From assembly GCA_026018925.1 (NCBI GenBank), contig JAKSZU010000016.1:27866877-27930876 (forward strand): 64,000 nt of DNA, in the 5' to 3' direction. The notes under the pieces were generated by a model, which did no database searches, was not told the DNA's origin, and saw nothing but the letters and a program-made list of their open reading frames with translations. A program made the position numbers and the translations under genes. Shown one piece after another: positions 11,699 to 22,705 of this stretch (the first letter of the stretch is position 1; the number at the start of each line of letters is the position of its first letter). The DNA comes from Tupaia tana. Its lineage: Eukaryota > Chordata > Mammalia > Scandentia > Tupaiidae.

Positions 11699-12017
11699 GG
11701 GGCTAGCAGGTGGTGTGGTAGTTGAGGTGCTCGACTGCCACATAGCCTACTATGGTTCGAGTCTCGGACCGGTGGCTTACTTTCTCACTTTCCCTTTCTC
11801 TCTTTCTGGTCAATTTTTTTAAAAAAATAATAATTACAAATACAATTAAATAAATAATTCGTTTTAAAAAGAATTAATTAATTGTTTGTTTGTTGAGACA
11901 GAGAGAGAGAGAGAGAGGGACAGTGGAAAAGTAAGTCACTAGGTCCAGGTCTCAAATAGTGGTCAGCCATGTGGGAGTCCAGCGCTGATAACCACCATGT
12001 CACCTGCTGGCCCCAAT
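11699..12017. mobile_element. inverted pair of short-form SINEs
   Basis: A plus copy (11699-11875) is joined tail to tail with a minus copy (11876-12017). The inverted repeat could fold as RNA, about 100 bases upstream (gene sense) of exon 5. Confidence 0.75.
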
Positions 12018-12044
12018 AAATAATTCTTAAAAAAAAAAAAAAAT

Positions 12045-12255
12045 TTGGCCAAGCCTGGTAGTGTAGTCAGTAGCAAACTGAACTGCAGTGCTGGAAGCCA
12101 CATGGCCAGCTACAGGCTCAGATCCCTGGTCAACTTGAAAACACAGGGGGTGTGTGTGCATGTGCATGGCCAGGGCCCCGACCAGTAGGGCCAGTTGCAA
12201 CATGATGAAACCTTGTCAAGGCTGCTTTGCTCTTTTGTACACACACATGTTCTCT
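12045..12255 (+). mobile_element. old tRNA-like SINE (same type as 5836)
   Basis: GCCAAGCCTGGTAGTGTAGT and CTGCAGTGCTGGAAGCCACA; ends in a CTTTGCTCTTTTGTACACAC stretch. Confidence 0.5.
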
Positions 12256-12474
12256 ATCATGAATAAAGTAAATGAAACTGAAAACATTTCATGCAAATGC
12301 TATTATAATAAGCATTGATTACTTAAAGATAGGCATAATTTCTAACTGGGAATTGCTTAGAACTATTTAGAGATTTTTCAAGTTAAATGATGTGCAACAC
12401 ATGAAGAGGTATCTAACATGAGGCAAATTATAAATTAACTCTGCCTTGTGATAAGCAAAGCAACTTTTGTTTTT

Positions 12475-12712
12475 GTTTTGCCATAGAGCTTGTATGCTTG
12501 TGAAAGAGACACAGAGAGAAAGTGAGAAAGCACCCCCAACAAGGGATGGCCATGCCACAATCCTTTCTCCTCCATCTCTCCCTCTTCTCAGGAGATTGGG
12601 CATGCACACACATGTGCTCAATGTACTTTTCAAGCTGTGAGGTCTGGGACTCAAACTACACAGTTGACCATGTCAGATCTAGCTGCCATAACCACCATGT
12701 ATCTGCCTTGAC
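12475..12712 (-). mobile_element. long-form SINE, older variant
   Basis: Reverse copy with CACCCCCAACAAGGGATGG hairpin remnant. Confidence 0.6.
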
Positions 12713-12740
12713 CTAAAGTAACTTTTTAAAAATACATTCG

Positions 12741-12893
12741 TGGTGCTGGCAGATGGCGTGGTGGCTAAGAGCACTGGACTCCCACATGGCCAACTGTGGT
12801 TCGAGTCCCAGACCCGGTGGCTTGCTTTCTCACCTTCCCTCTCTCTCTCTCTCTCTCTCTCTCTCATTCTATCCCTATCTGGTCAAATTAAAA

Positions 12894-12924
<31 letters not shown>

Positions 12925-12955
12925 AATATAGTTCAATAAAATAATTCATTAAAAA
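12741..12955 (+). mobile_element. CYN-type SINE, short form (reference copy)
   Basis: This copy shows the short form. Its head has an A box (TGGCGTGGTGGCTAAGAG) and a B box (GGTTCGAGTCC). GGCTTGCTTTCTCAC, CTCTCT runs, TGGTCAAATTAAAATAA and a long (AAAT)n tail follow. It is the first of three SINEs inserted at one target. Confidence 0.85.
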
Positions 12956-12966
12956 AAATACATTTG

Positions 12967-13150
12967 TGGGGCCGGCAGGTAGCGTGGTGGTTAAAGGTGC
13001 TAGACTCCCACATGGCTGACCTCAGTTCGAGTCCCAGACCTGGCAGCTTGCTTTCTCACTTTCTCTCTCACTCTATCCTTCTATGGTCAAATAAAAATAA
13101 ATAGATAAATGGATAAAGATAAATAAAATAATTAAAGAAAAATTTAAAAA
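12967..13150 (+). mobile_element. CYN-type SINE, short form
   Basis: Second of three at the AATACATTTGT target. Confidence 0.8.
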
Positions 13151-13165
13151 CAATACATTTGTTAG

Positions 13166-13256
13166 GGGCTCATAGGTGGTGTGGTGGTTAAGGTGCTGGA
13201 CTCCCACATGCTGACCACAGTTCAAATTCTGGACCTGGCGGCTTGCTTTTCCACTT

Positions 13257-13287
<31 letters not shown>

Positions 13288-13357
13288 TTCTCTGGTGAGT
13301 ACACGTATCCTGTGGCAAATTAAAAATTAATAAATAAATAATTCTTTCTTTTTTAAA
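13166..13357 (+). mobile_element. CYN-type SINE, short form
   Basis: Third of three; its end has GTGAGTACACGTATCCTG before the A-rich tail, linking short and long forms. Confidence 0.75.
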
Positions 13358-13485
13358 AAATACATCTGTTAGAGAGGCTAGCAGTTGCACAGTGATTAAC
13401 AACTTCTTATTGACCTATCGATAAACAGGAACATAGATGTGTATAGTGTACATACACAGGTGTTTCTCAAAAACATAATTTTTTT

Positions 13486-13738
13486 TTTGAGAGGTTTTTG
13501 CTATAGGGCGCGTGTGCTCGCCAGAGAGATAGAGAGAGACAGAGAGACAGAAAGCGAGAAATCACCCCCCAGGGGGCATGGCCACACCGCAATCCCTTCT
13601 CCTCCATTCTCCTCTCAGGATCTTGGGCATGCATGTACACGCGCCCGGGCGTGGGTTTTAAGCCACCAGGTCTGGGGTGCAAACCGCGGTCAGCTACATG
13701 GGAGTCCAGCGGCATAGCCATTACGCTAACTGCTGGCC
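13486..13738 (-). mobile_element. CYN-type SINE, long form
   Basis: Perfect 18-bp duplication CTCAAAAACATAATTTTT (13466, 13739). Confidence 0.85.
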
Positions 13739-13972
13739 CTCAAAAACATAATTTTTAATCATTTCTGCATCTTGGGGTTTTTGCCTGGGAGATTTTAGGA
13801 ACACAATTTTTGGTCTAGGAATTTCTGCATGTATTTAAGCACAAGCCTCTAGTTGTCAATCCTTTTATTCTATCACAGTCTACCTTTTCTAACGTTGTCT
13901 TTTGAAAGCTGAGTATCAGTCTCTTAAAAAAAAAAAACTGGTGGATGAGTAATAATGTTAAAACTTAGACTT

Positions 13973-14153
13973 GGGCCAGCAGGTGGCATGGTGGTTAAAG
14001 GCACTGCATTCCCATATGGCCAACTGCAGTTTGAATCCCAGACCTGTCAGCTTGCTTTCTCACTTTCCCTTTCTCTCGACTCTGCATCTCTTTCTGGTCA
14101 AATTAAAGAAATGATAATAACAAATGTAATTAAATTAAAAAAGAAACTTGGCC
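13973..14153 (+). mobile_element. CYN-type SINE, short form
   Basis: Ordinary copy in intron 4; tail AAATGATAATAACAAATG. Confidence 0.75.
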
Positions 14154-14246
14154 TTTAGACATGAAACAATATACACTTTCTTTCTTTTTTTACTCCTTTA
14201 GGAAAGAGAGGGAAGAAGACATGGATAACTTTTTTTTCCTTTTTTT

Positions 14247-14496
14247 GGAGAGGTTTTTTTGCTATAGGGCGCGTGCGCTCGCCAGACAGACAGAGACGGA
14301 GAGACAGAAAGCAAGAAATCACCCCCCAGGGGGGATGGCCACGCCGCAATCCCTTCTCCTCCATTCTCCTCTTGGGATCTTGGGCACGCATGCACATGTA
14401 CCTGGCATGAGTTTAAGCCACTGGGTCCGGGACGCGAACCGTGGTCGACTACGTGGGAGTCCAGCAACATAGCCATTACGCTAAGTGCTGGTCCCA
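14247..14496 (-). mobile_element. CYN-type SINE, long form
   Basis: Little diverged (GGCGCGTGCGCTCGCC and CCCCAGGGGGGATGGCC intact). Confidence 0.8.
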
Positions 14497-14509
14497 GACA
14501 TGGGTAAGT

Positions 14510-14700
14510 ATTTTTGATAGGGTCTCACTGTGCCACAATCCTCCTGCCACAGCCTCCCAACTAGCCAGGATTACAGATGCGTACAATTATGCCTGGCATA
14601 TTCAGGTTGGCTTGGGAACCAAACCTAGGCCCCTTAGGCAGCTTTCAACTTCCCAGCTGGTAGCACCATCTGTGCATCATTGCAGCTGTGCTACATTTTC
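14510..14700 (-). mobile_element. 7SL-related SINE (possibly tRNA/7SL hybrid)
   Basis: The reverse strand reads GGGAGGCTGTGGCAGGAGGA and GTGAGACCCTATC, the core of 7SL-derived SINEs of Euarchontoglires, next to a tRNA-like stretch. Confidence 0.5.
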
Positions 14701-15242
14701 TCATGATCTCAAAGCTAACATCTCCTTCCATGAGCTCTGTTCATGCCACCTAACTTCAATAGGCCCTTTCACATTTACAATTATGTTCCCTCTCCTGGCC
14801 TGGAATAGTAATAAAGTGTATCCATGAAAACTGGTCATACCTTGTAAAATATCAGATCTCTCAGACATTCTCTTTCATAAAAAGCTTCCTTCCTGATTCT
14901 CAAGTCTTTTGAGAGACTTACAAATCAGCTGAGGGGGACTGAACAGGAACACCAAGATATAATTACTTATAAAAGCACTTACTTGTGTGGTCTCTTGAGA
15001 TAATAATACATTATTCATTTTAGTGTGATCTATTAACTATAAACTCTGCAAATAAGTGGATCCATGACTTTTTGGAAGGTAAAATTGTATAAAATTGCAT
15101 AGATTTCTGTGTTTATATGAACAACTTGTATAAAATAAAAAAGATATGCTTCAAAGAACAAAATTTATGAATTCCCATCATCCGTGAGGAAACAAAGTTA
15201 CTGTTAGCTTCCCTGAGGCAAGAAGGAATTCATGTACGAATA
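14701..15242. other. intron 4, nothing recognised
   Basis: Unique, AT-rich. Confidence 0.6.
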
Positions 15243-15460
15243 TACAAGCCTAGACACGGTAGTTCAGGCAGTAGGAAACCACTGCACGATACTGCAGCCA
15301 CGTGGGAGGGCCCAGGTTAATATCCCAGGCTGACTGAAACCCAACAGGCAGAGCCTCATGTGCCAGTGACTCTGGCTGTTTGGGAGGGCAGGAGAGGATC
15401 ACAGCAAGGCAAGGCCCTCACGAGGGTGCCCGTCTCTCTCCCTTTTATAAAATAAATAAA
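15243..15460 (+). mobile_element. old tRNA/7SL-like SINE
   Basis: TAGACACGGTAGTTCAGGCAG, GGGAGGGCAGGAGAGGATCA and GGGTGCCCGTCTCTCTCCC; tail of T then AAATAAATAAATAG. Confidence 0.4.
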
Positions 15461-15498
15461 TAGAAATCTAAAAATATACTGAGGAAAAAATGACACAT

Positions 15499-15766
15499 TG
15501 GGACCAGCAGTTAGTGTAATGGTTATGTCACTGGATTCCCATGTAGCTGACCGCGGTTCACGCCCCGGACCCGGTGGCTTAAAACTCACGCCGGGCATGT
15601 GTGCGTGCGTGCCCAAGATCCCGAAAGGAGAATGGAGGAGAAGGGGTTGTGGCATGGCCATTCCCCCCGGGGGGTAATTTCTTGCTTTCTGTCTCTCTGT
15701 CTCTCTCTGTCTGTCTGGTGAGCGCACACACCCTATAGCAAAAACCTCTCCAAAAAAAAAAAAAGA
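15499..15766 (+). mobile_element. CYN-type SINE, long form
   Basis: Ends about 200 bases downstream (gene sense) of exon 4. Confidence 0.8.
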
Positions 15767-15914
15767 AAATAGAATACATAGATAATCAACCTACATACCA
15801 GTTCTATCTGTCAATTTTAAGTTCTATCAGTTACCAAACAACCAGGTTACCTCCTGTACCAACTGCTCACATGTTTAGTTGGCGTTCTAAAAGGAATTTT
15901 CCCCACCAGTTTTA

Positions 15915-16163
<249 letters not shown>

Positions 16164-16479
16164 CTATGGAACATTACATTATACAGTAGTTACAATGAAG
16201 ACAGCCAACTATTCAAGTGAAAGGCAGAGAAGTGTTTGTGTTGAAAAAAGACTTCACATTTTCAGACAGCCACAGCAGTGCTCCTTCATTACCCATCCCA
16301 AAAAGAGACATAAGTAACACAGAACGTGCCACAAAAGTTCTGCCAAAGACCCTGGACCTCTGTAGGGGCTGCAAAGAGAATTATCACAATGGTAGAATAA
16401 CTTATTCCAAGAGGAACCTCCCCCTAGAATGTGCATTCTTCTAGACTAAAGGGCCAGGCCTTAGATCTCTGTTGTATGA

Positions 16480-16725
16480 GTGTGCTGGTAGCGTGATGGT
16501 CAAAACAACTGGATTTCAAGTGAGCAACAGCATCGTTCATGTCCTGGACCTGGTGGCTAGAAAAACACAGTAAGTGCATGTGTCTAAAATCCCAAAGGGA
16601 GAAATGGAAGACAAGGGATTATAGCGTGATTATACCTCATAGGTGGTGTTTTCTCATTTTCTCTCATACACTCTGCCTCTCTCCAGTGAGTGTATGCACC
16701 CTTTGACAAATTAAAAGAAAAAAAA
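16480..16725 (+). mobile_element. long-form SINE, older variant
   Basis: Starts TGTGCTGGTAGCGTGATGG; diverged. Confidence 0.55.
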
Positions 16726-16756
16726 TTTTTTTTCTTTTTAAAGAATGATTTTATGA

Positions 16757-17012
16757 GGACCAGCAGTTGGCATAAGGGCTACGTCACTGGACTCCCACGT
16801 AGTCGACCACGGTTCCAGTCCCAGATCCGGCGGTTTAAACTCACACCGGGCATGTGTGCATGTGTGCCAGGGTCCTGAGACAAGAATGGAGGAGAAGGTA
16901 TTACGGCGTGACCAGCCCCCCGGGGGGTGATTTCTCACTTTCTGTTTCTCTGTCTCTCTAAGTCTTTCTGGCCAGCACACATGTCCTATAGCAAAAACCT
17001 CTCCAAAAAAAA
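16757..17012 (+). mobile_element. CYN-type SINE, long form
   Basis: Flanked by AAGAATGATTTTATG and GGAATGATTTTTATG. Confidence 0.8.
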
Positions 17013-17027
17013 GGAATGATTTTTATG

Positions 17028-17190
17028 TAACTTTATTTTTTATTTATTTTAATTTGACCAGAGAGGGACAGAGTCAGAGAGAGGAAGAGGGGGAAAGTGA
17101 GAGAGCAAGCTGTCAGGTCTGGGACTCAAAACATGGTCAGCCATATGGGAATCCAGCATCCTTAATCATCATGTCACCTGCTGTCCCCAA
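17028..17190 (-). mobile_element. CYN-type SINE, short form
   Basis: Reverse copy between two long forms. Confidence 0.75.
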
Positions 17191-17254
17191 AATAAAAAAG
17201 ATTTCTGCTGTCTCTCCCAGCACATTGTTTTGTATTGTTTTGTTTTGTTTTGTT

Positions 17255-17506
17255 TTTGAAGAGGTTTTTGCTATAGGGTGCGTGCGCTTGCCAGACAGAG
17301 AGAGACAGAGAGATAGAAAGCGAGAAATCACCCTCCCGGGGGGGATGGCCACACCGCAACCCCTTCTCCTCCATTCTCCTCTCGGGATCTTGGGCACGCA
17401 CGTACATGCGCCCGGCGTGAGTTTAAGCCACCGGGTCCGAGACTCGAACCGTGGTCGACTAATTGGGAGTCCAGCGACATAGCCATTACACTAACTGCTG
17501 GTCCCT
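17255..17506 (-). mobile_element. CYN-type SINE, long form
   Basis: Flanked by AGCACATTGTTTT and AGCACATTGGTTT. Confidence 0.8.
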
Positions 17507-17546
17507 AGCACATTGGTTTTTGCAGAGGGCTACAAAAGCCCTCATA

Positions 17547-17624
17547 CTTGGTCACTGGAAAAGTCATAATGTATTTTTCTATTTTTCTATGCAAACATGC
17601 ATCATGACTTTTCAGACGACTCAG
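17547..17624. mobile_element. ~78-bp mariner-like MITE
   Basis: This is a palindromic element: GGAAAAGTCATAATG at the left end mirrors CATGACTTTTCAGACGAC at the right. Two sister copies are at 38279 and 51461. It is the most diverged of the three. Confidence 0.6.
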
Positions 17625-18063
17625 TATTTATTCAAGACTGCGAACTATTCAACTATCCAAACTACTGAGAATAAAGTACTTATCACCTTGATATGCCTGA
17701 GCCCTGATTGTGGCCCTGATGAAGATTAGGTTTCATTAATGTGTCCTGAGATCCTCCTCCATGCATGGTATTTCAATCACTTCAAGTAATAAAAAGAGAA
17801 GATCTCAAGGATTTTGAAATCTTTCATAGAGTAGACAAATACACAAAAAGCATTTTGACTTTAAGGAGAAACAATAACTCAACTATTTGGCAATCTATTT
17901 TTCTATTCTACTGGTGATAATGTGTGTGTTCATTGTCTATCAGGCTGAGGTGATGTAAGTGAGAGAAGTTATGACAGTTAATGCCTTCATTCTCTCTCCT
18001 TAATAAGTATCAATCCTTGTCGGAAATAAGTTGATCCATCCCATTGATATTAGCTGCTAGTTT

Positions 18064-18269
18064 TATATCTGAGATTCTTTTTTTCCTTTAAAGAATTATT
18101 TTATTTAACTTTATTTATTTATTTTAATTTGAATAGAGAGGGACAGAGAGAGAGAGGGAAAGTGAGAAAGCAAGCCACCAGGTCTGGGACTTGAACCACA
18201 GTTGGCCACATTGGAGTCCAACGCCCTTAACCACCACACCACCTGCTGGCCGCTATACCTGAGATTCTA
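18064..18269 (-). promoter_or_regulatory. exon 3 splice-donor region duplicated by a SINE
   Basis: TATACCTGAGATTCT (18255-18269) contains the last exon 3 bases and the donor GTATA (minus strand). TATATCTGAGATTCT (18064-18078) is its direct repeat at the far side of a short-form SINE. The exon-adjacent copy keeps GT. The distal copy reads CAG|AT and cannot act as a GT donor. Confidence 0.8.
18079..18253 (-). mobile_element. short-form SINE at exon 3 splice donor
   Basis: Sense to DHTKD1; begins five bases after the GT of exon 3's donor and duplicates the donor (see 18064-18269). Confidence 0.85.
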
Positions 18270-18470
18270 GCATGAGTTTTGATAGATGTTTTCGCTCTTC
18301 TGTAGTAAATGTCTCTTTTTTCAGTTCCTCAAATCGCCTGGCGAACCAATCTTTCTCTTCCTGGTTCTGAAGCTGTAAGGTTTCAATAGAAATATGCCCA
18401 CAGTAGATTTGGTTGAGATAGGCTATTACTTCTTCAAGAGATGCCTCTTCCTTCCCCATGTTCAATAATC
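18259..18470 (-). CDS. DHTKD1: DHTKD1 exon 3
   Basis: The 212-nt exon encodes [20 protein letters not shown], then [13 protein letters not shown], and ends [11 protein letters not shown]. Human has the same order with few changes. The acceptor is TTTCATAG (AG at 18472-18471). The donor is CTCAG|GTATAG at 18258-18257. A SINE begins only about five bases into the following intron, and its target-site duplication includes the last bases of this exon together with the donor (see 18064-18269). Confidence 0.95.
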
Positions 18471-18935
18471 CTATGAAATATAATCAAAGGGATTATTTTA
18501 AAAAATAATCAACCATCTAACAATTTATTTATGGAATCTGTCAAAACAGTTACTTCAATTAAGAACACATTGTTTCTGAAATAGTTTAACCTATTATCAA
18601 TGTTTATTTAGATTTCTCTAAAGGCAAAACTAAACATATAGTCAAAGATCATGAAGTTGTAAAAGTAAGAGAGGGGGAAAAAACCTTTCTTCCCAAGGAC
18701 AATGCCCCACTGCCTTATGACAAGTTCTGATTCTACAGTAAACACAAACTAAAATTTGAAATGTACATTTTGTTTGCTTTATTATAAATATTCATCCTAT
18801 GTTTATCTGAAAATATCTACTAAAACGTTTGACTTATTAGTATCTCAAAGTAAGTATTATTTGTCTTAATATGAATTTAGACCTGGATGAATATAAATAG
18901 CAATGTAACATTTTAAAGTAAAAGGAACTCCCCCG

Positions 18936-19207
18936 GGGCCAATAGATGACTTAAGGGTTATGTCACTGGATTCCCACATAGTCAACCATGGTTCAAGTCC
19001 TGGACCTGGCAGCTTAAAACTCATGCTGGACACATGTGTACCTACCCAAGATCCCAAGAGGAGACTGGAGAAGAAGGGATTGCAGTGTGGCCATCCCACT
19101 TGGGGGGGTGATCTCTCACTTTCTGTCTCTCTGCCTGTCTCTATCTTTCTGGCAATAGCACGTATCCCATAGCAAAAATCCCTAAAAAACAACAACAACA
19201 AAAAAAA
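18936..19207 (+). mobile_element. CYN-type SINE, long form
   Basis: Ends AACAACAACAACAAAAAAAA. Confidence 0.75.
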
Positions 19208-19920
19208 GGAAACTGGAAGGGAAGAAGTAGGGACAATTAGCACAGGCTATTCAAGAAGCTTGACTGGAAAAGGATTTCAACTACCGAAGATCCTCTGTCC
19301 AGACTTCACCCTCCTGCTCCAAAGTCTAGCCATGAGTCAGGTTAAAGCACCCTACTTATTCTCTCTCTCTATCTCTCTGTCTCTATTTAATTTTTCTTTA
19401 AATTTTTAAACTTAGCTCTTTGCTGTTCTTCTGTCTTTCTAATTCTTACCTTTCCCCTTGGCCTCATAGGATAAGCCAATCAGCAGCCATCTATATTTGA
19501 GTTCCGAGCAGCCCCATTTGCACTGCGCAGTTTTCGTTTTTTTGACAAAAAATATGTTTTCTTCTCTGTTTCTTATTGTTTTTGTCTTATTTGTTTTTCT
19601 TCTTTTTCATTTTTTTTTTATATTCCTTTTCTTTTTATCTTTTTCACTTTTCTGCTCAGCCTTCCTACACTGATTTTCTAGACAGGTCTAGGTGCTTAGT
19701 AGCCAAGTATCTGAATACTTGTAGGGTCAGATTAATCCTCAATTTTCATTGAATCAGTTGTGTGAAGGGAGAAAAGTGGTACTGTCTACAGACTGCAGGT
19801 CACCTTCTTCTGCATTCTTGATTGCTCAGATTTAACTCAAAAAAATAGGAAAAAAAAGTATAATCCATCAGATGATCAGAAACCACTGCAGAGGCACAAG
19901 ATGTAAGAGAAACAAAGAAA

Positions 19921-20784
19921 ATGTTTCTCCTCAAATGGAAAAGAATAACTTCTCTTCCTCCACAAAATAATACAAGGGAATTCATGGAAATGTCAGATAA
20001 AGAATTTAAAATATTCATAGTGACAAAGCTAACAGAGATACAAGAGAACAGAGACAACAAACTCCAGAGGATGCAGGAGAAAAGAGACACCGAGGTCAGG
20101 AAGTTCTTGCACGATTTGAAAGAGGAGATATACATCATAAAAAAGAATCAAATGGAATCATTAAAGATGAAGGCTGTAATACAGGAAATCAAAACTTCTG
20201 TTGAAAATATCAAAAGCAGCTTAGATCATGCAGAAGATCGAATCTTGGATATAGATAGAATCTCTGACCTAGAAAAATTTACCAAAAAGACTGAGGAAAT
20301 AACCCCAAAAAATGAGAATAATATATGAGTACTACTAGATACCACTAAACACCCCATCGTCTGGATCATCGGTAACCCAGAAGGTGAAGAAACTACTAAG
20401 GGTACTGATAATTTATTCCATGAAATCCTGGAAGAAAACTTTCTAAACCTAGAGAGGCACTCAAATAACCAGACCCAAGAAATACAAAGGACTCCACATA
20501 GAATCAATACAAGAAGATCTTCCCTGAGGCACATCATAGCCAGATTGACCAAGATCACAGACAGAGACAAGATACTGAAATTGGCAAGAGAGAATCGTCA
20601 AGTTACTTTCAAAGGATATCCCATAAGGCTAATGTTGGGCCTCTTATCCAAAACAATGCAAGCAAGGAAAGAATGGGAAAATATATTCAATGTGTCAAGT
20701 GAAAAACAATTTCAACCAAGAATACTATACCCAACAAGATTATCTTCCATACGGGGAAAAAAAGACAAAAACATTCTCAGATAA
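19921..20784 (+). pseudogene. HAL1 ORF1
   Basis: A single frame of 288 codons is interrupted only by TGA at 20326-20328. The first part is a coiled coil (REFMEMSDKEFKIFIVTKLT ... FLHDLKEEIYIIKKNQMES). After the stop come HPIVWIIGNPEGEE, DRDKILKLARENRQVTFKGY and QARKEWENIFNV, the RNA-binding and C-terminal domains of L1 ORF1p. It is the closest relative in the window of the ORF1 half in the composite elements. Those diverge from it at about 20352. Confidence 0.75.
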
Positions 20785-21214
20785 ACAAAATCTGAATTTA
20801 CCAACACCAGACCAGCTCTCCATGAAGGGCTGAAGGGAGTGCTATACCAGGAAAACTAAAGTCAGACTCACAGAAATAAGAATACAAGAAACAACCAAGA
20901 GAATGGCCAGCCTAATAGTAAGGATAAGTCCGGAGTTGAATGCTAACTTTCAGAGTTTAAATGGAAAGATCAGACCATAGTAATGCTGCAAATTCAATAG
21001 AAGAGAGATTAATTACGTGAGTCTGAACTAGTGAAACTGAATTTTTTGACTTTAGACTAAATACTGATTTTCTTTGCTGCTTTGATTTCCATATTTAAGG
21101 ATTTCTGTCTTCTCTTGAACTGTTGATAGGTTCATCTACCTACTATTTGAACTGAATTCAAACCTTTTTCCTGGTTTTTAAGTTTTAAGCAAATTTCTCT
21201 TAACATTTTAAAAT

Positions 21215-21411
21215 TTTTTTAAAGTATCATTTATTTAATTTTATTTATTCATTCATTTATTTTAATTTGACCAGAGAGAGACACAGAGAAAGAGAGAGAG
21301 AGAGAGAGAGGAAAAGGGAGAAAGGAAGCCGCCAGGTCCAGGACTCGAACCGTGGTCGGCCATGTGGAAGTGTCCAGCACCTTAACCACAACGCCACTTG
21401 CTGGTCCCCCA
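21215..21411 (-). mobile_element. short-form SINE nested in HAL1
   Basis: Intact B box complement (GGACTCGAACC); inserted in the HAL1 3' UTR. Confidence 0.8.
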
Positions 21412-21468
21412 CATTTTTTAATTTTGATCTATTAAAACTAAAACTTTTTTTAAATTAAAAAGTATATT

Positions 21469-21732
21469 GGGACCAGCAGTTAGCGTAATGGCTATGTCGC
21501 TGGACTCCCACGTAGTCGACTGCGGTTTGAGTCCCGGACCCGGCGGCTTAAACTCACGCCGGGCGCGTGTGCGTGTGTGCCCAAGATCCCAAGAGGAGAA
21601 TGGAGGAGAAGGGATTGTGGCGTGGCCATCCCCCCTGGGGGGTGATTTCTCGCTTTCTATCTCTCTGTCTCTGTCTGTCTGGCGAGCGCACACGCCCTAT
21701 AGCAAAAACCTCTCAAAAAAAAAAAAAAAAGT
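21469..21732 (+). mobile_element. long-form SINE nested in HAL1
   Basis: Flanked by AAAAGTATATT; among the least diverged copies. Confidence 0.85.
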
Positions 21733-22405
21733 ATATTAAAAAAATACCTACTAAAACCTATTTAATGACTGCAGTAAGCTATGTAGCCCCAGCAAGGTGC
21801 TACTTTATAGTATGTTCACTTTACTCACTAAAGTTTACACCTAAAGTCAGACATATGTTCATAAATATGTATATATCAGCTGTGCTTGCTATTGAAAGTT
21901 TTTAAATTAATTAAGATCTTTAGTGAATCAATAAAATGTGAAAAAAAAAGGTATGGAAAACAACTGTACATACCAGAGACAGTGTGGAAGAAGGGGGAGA
22001 GTTGACAGAGGATAAGGGGTAAGGAATCAAGGGAGGAAAAACAAAGCAAAATATATAAGAAACAAGAAATAGAAAATTATTTGTTGATGATAACATGTGT
22101 GGTAATATCCTTGATTGAGCCACTATACAATGTATACTGGATAGAAAATCTCATTTTGCATGCTGTATTGATGTACAGTGAATGGCTGTAAATAAATAAA
22201 TAAATAGATAATTTTTTTAAAAAAGAAATATGTAAAACATAAAAAAAAAAGAAGCTTGACTGGAAAAGTAAGGACAGATACAACATGATAGATAAAAAGG
22301 GAGAAAACTGGAGGAAGTATTTTAAAGATGAAAGACCTGTGAGCTTCTTTATATACTAAGAGGAAAGAGTCCATGAAGAATAATGGAAGATTAAAAAGAG
22401 AGATA

Positions 22406-22690
22406 CGGGGACCAGCAGTTGGTGTAATGGCTGTGACACTGGACTCCCATGTAGTTGACCGTGGTTTGAGTCCCAGACCCAGTGGTTTAAACTCATGCCA
22501 GGTGCATGTGCGTGCGTGCCCAAGATACTGAGAGGAGAATGGAGAAGAAGGGATTGCGACGTGGCCATCCCCCCGGGGGGTAATTTCTCAGTTTCTGTCT
22601 CTTTGTTTCTTTCTGTCTTTCTGGCAAGCGCATGCGCCCTATAGCAAAAACCTCTCCAAAATAAATAAATAAATAAAAAACAATAAATGA
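22406..22690 (+). mobile_element. CYN-type SINE, long form
   Basis: Flanked by AAGAGAGATACG and AAGAGAGGTACG. Confidence 0.8.
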
Positions 22691-22705
22691 ATAAAAGAGA
22701 GGTAC

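Larger units (their letters stand above)
19273..22248 (+). mobile_element. complete HAL1 (half-LINE) retrotransposon
   Basis: It is bounded by a perfect 20-bp target-site duplication AAGAAGCTTGACTGGAAAAG (19253-19272 and 22249-22268) and ends in A-rich DNA. Without two nested SINEs (21215-21411 and 21469-21732) it is about 2.5 kb, the size of HAL1: a 5' UTR, one ORF1-like frame and a long 3' UTR, with no ORF2. Its 3' UTR is shared with the fragment at 33833-34430. It lies in DHTKD1 intron 2, antisense to the gene. Confidence 0.8.
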
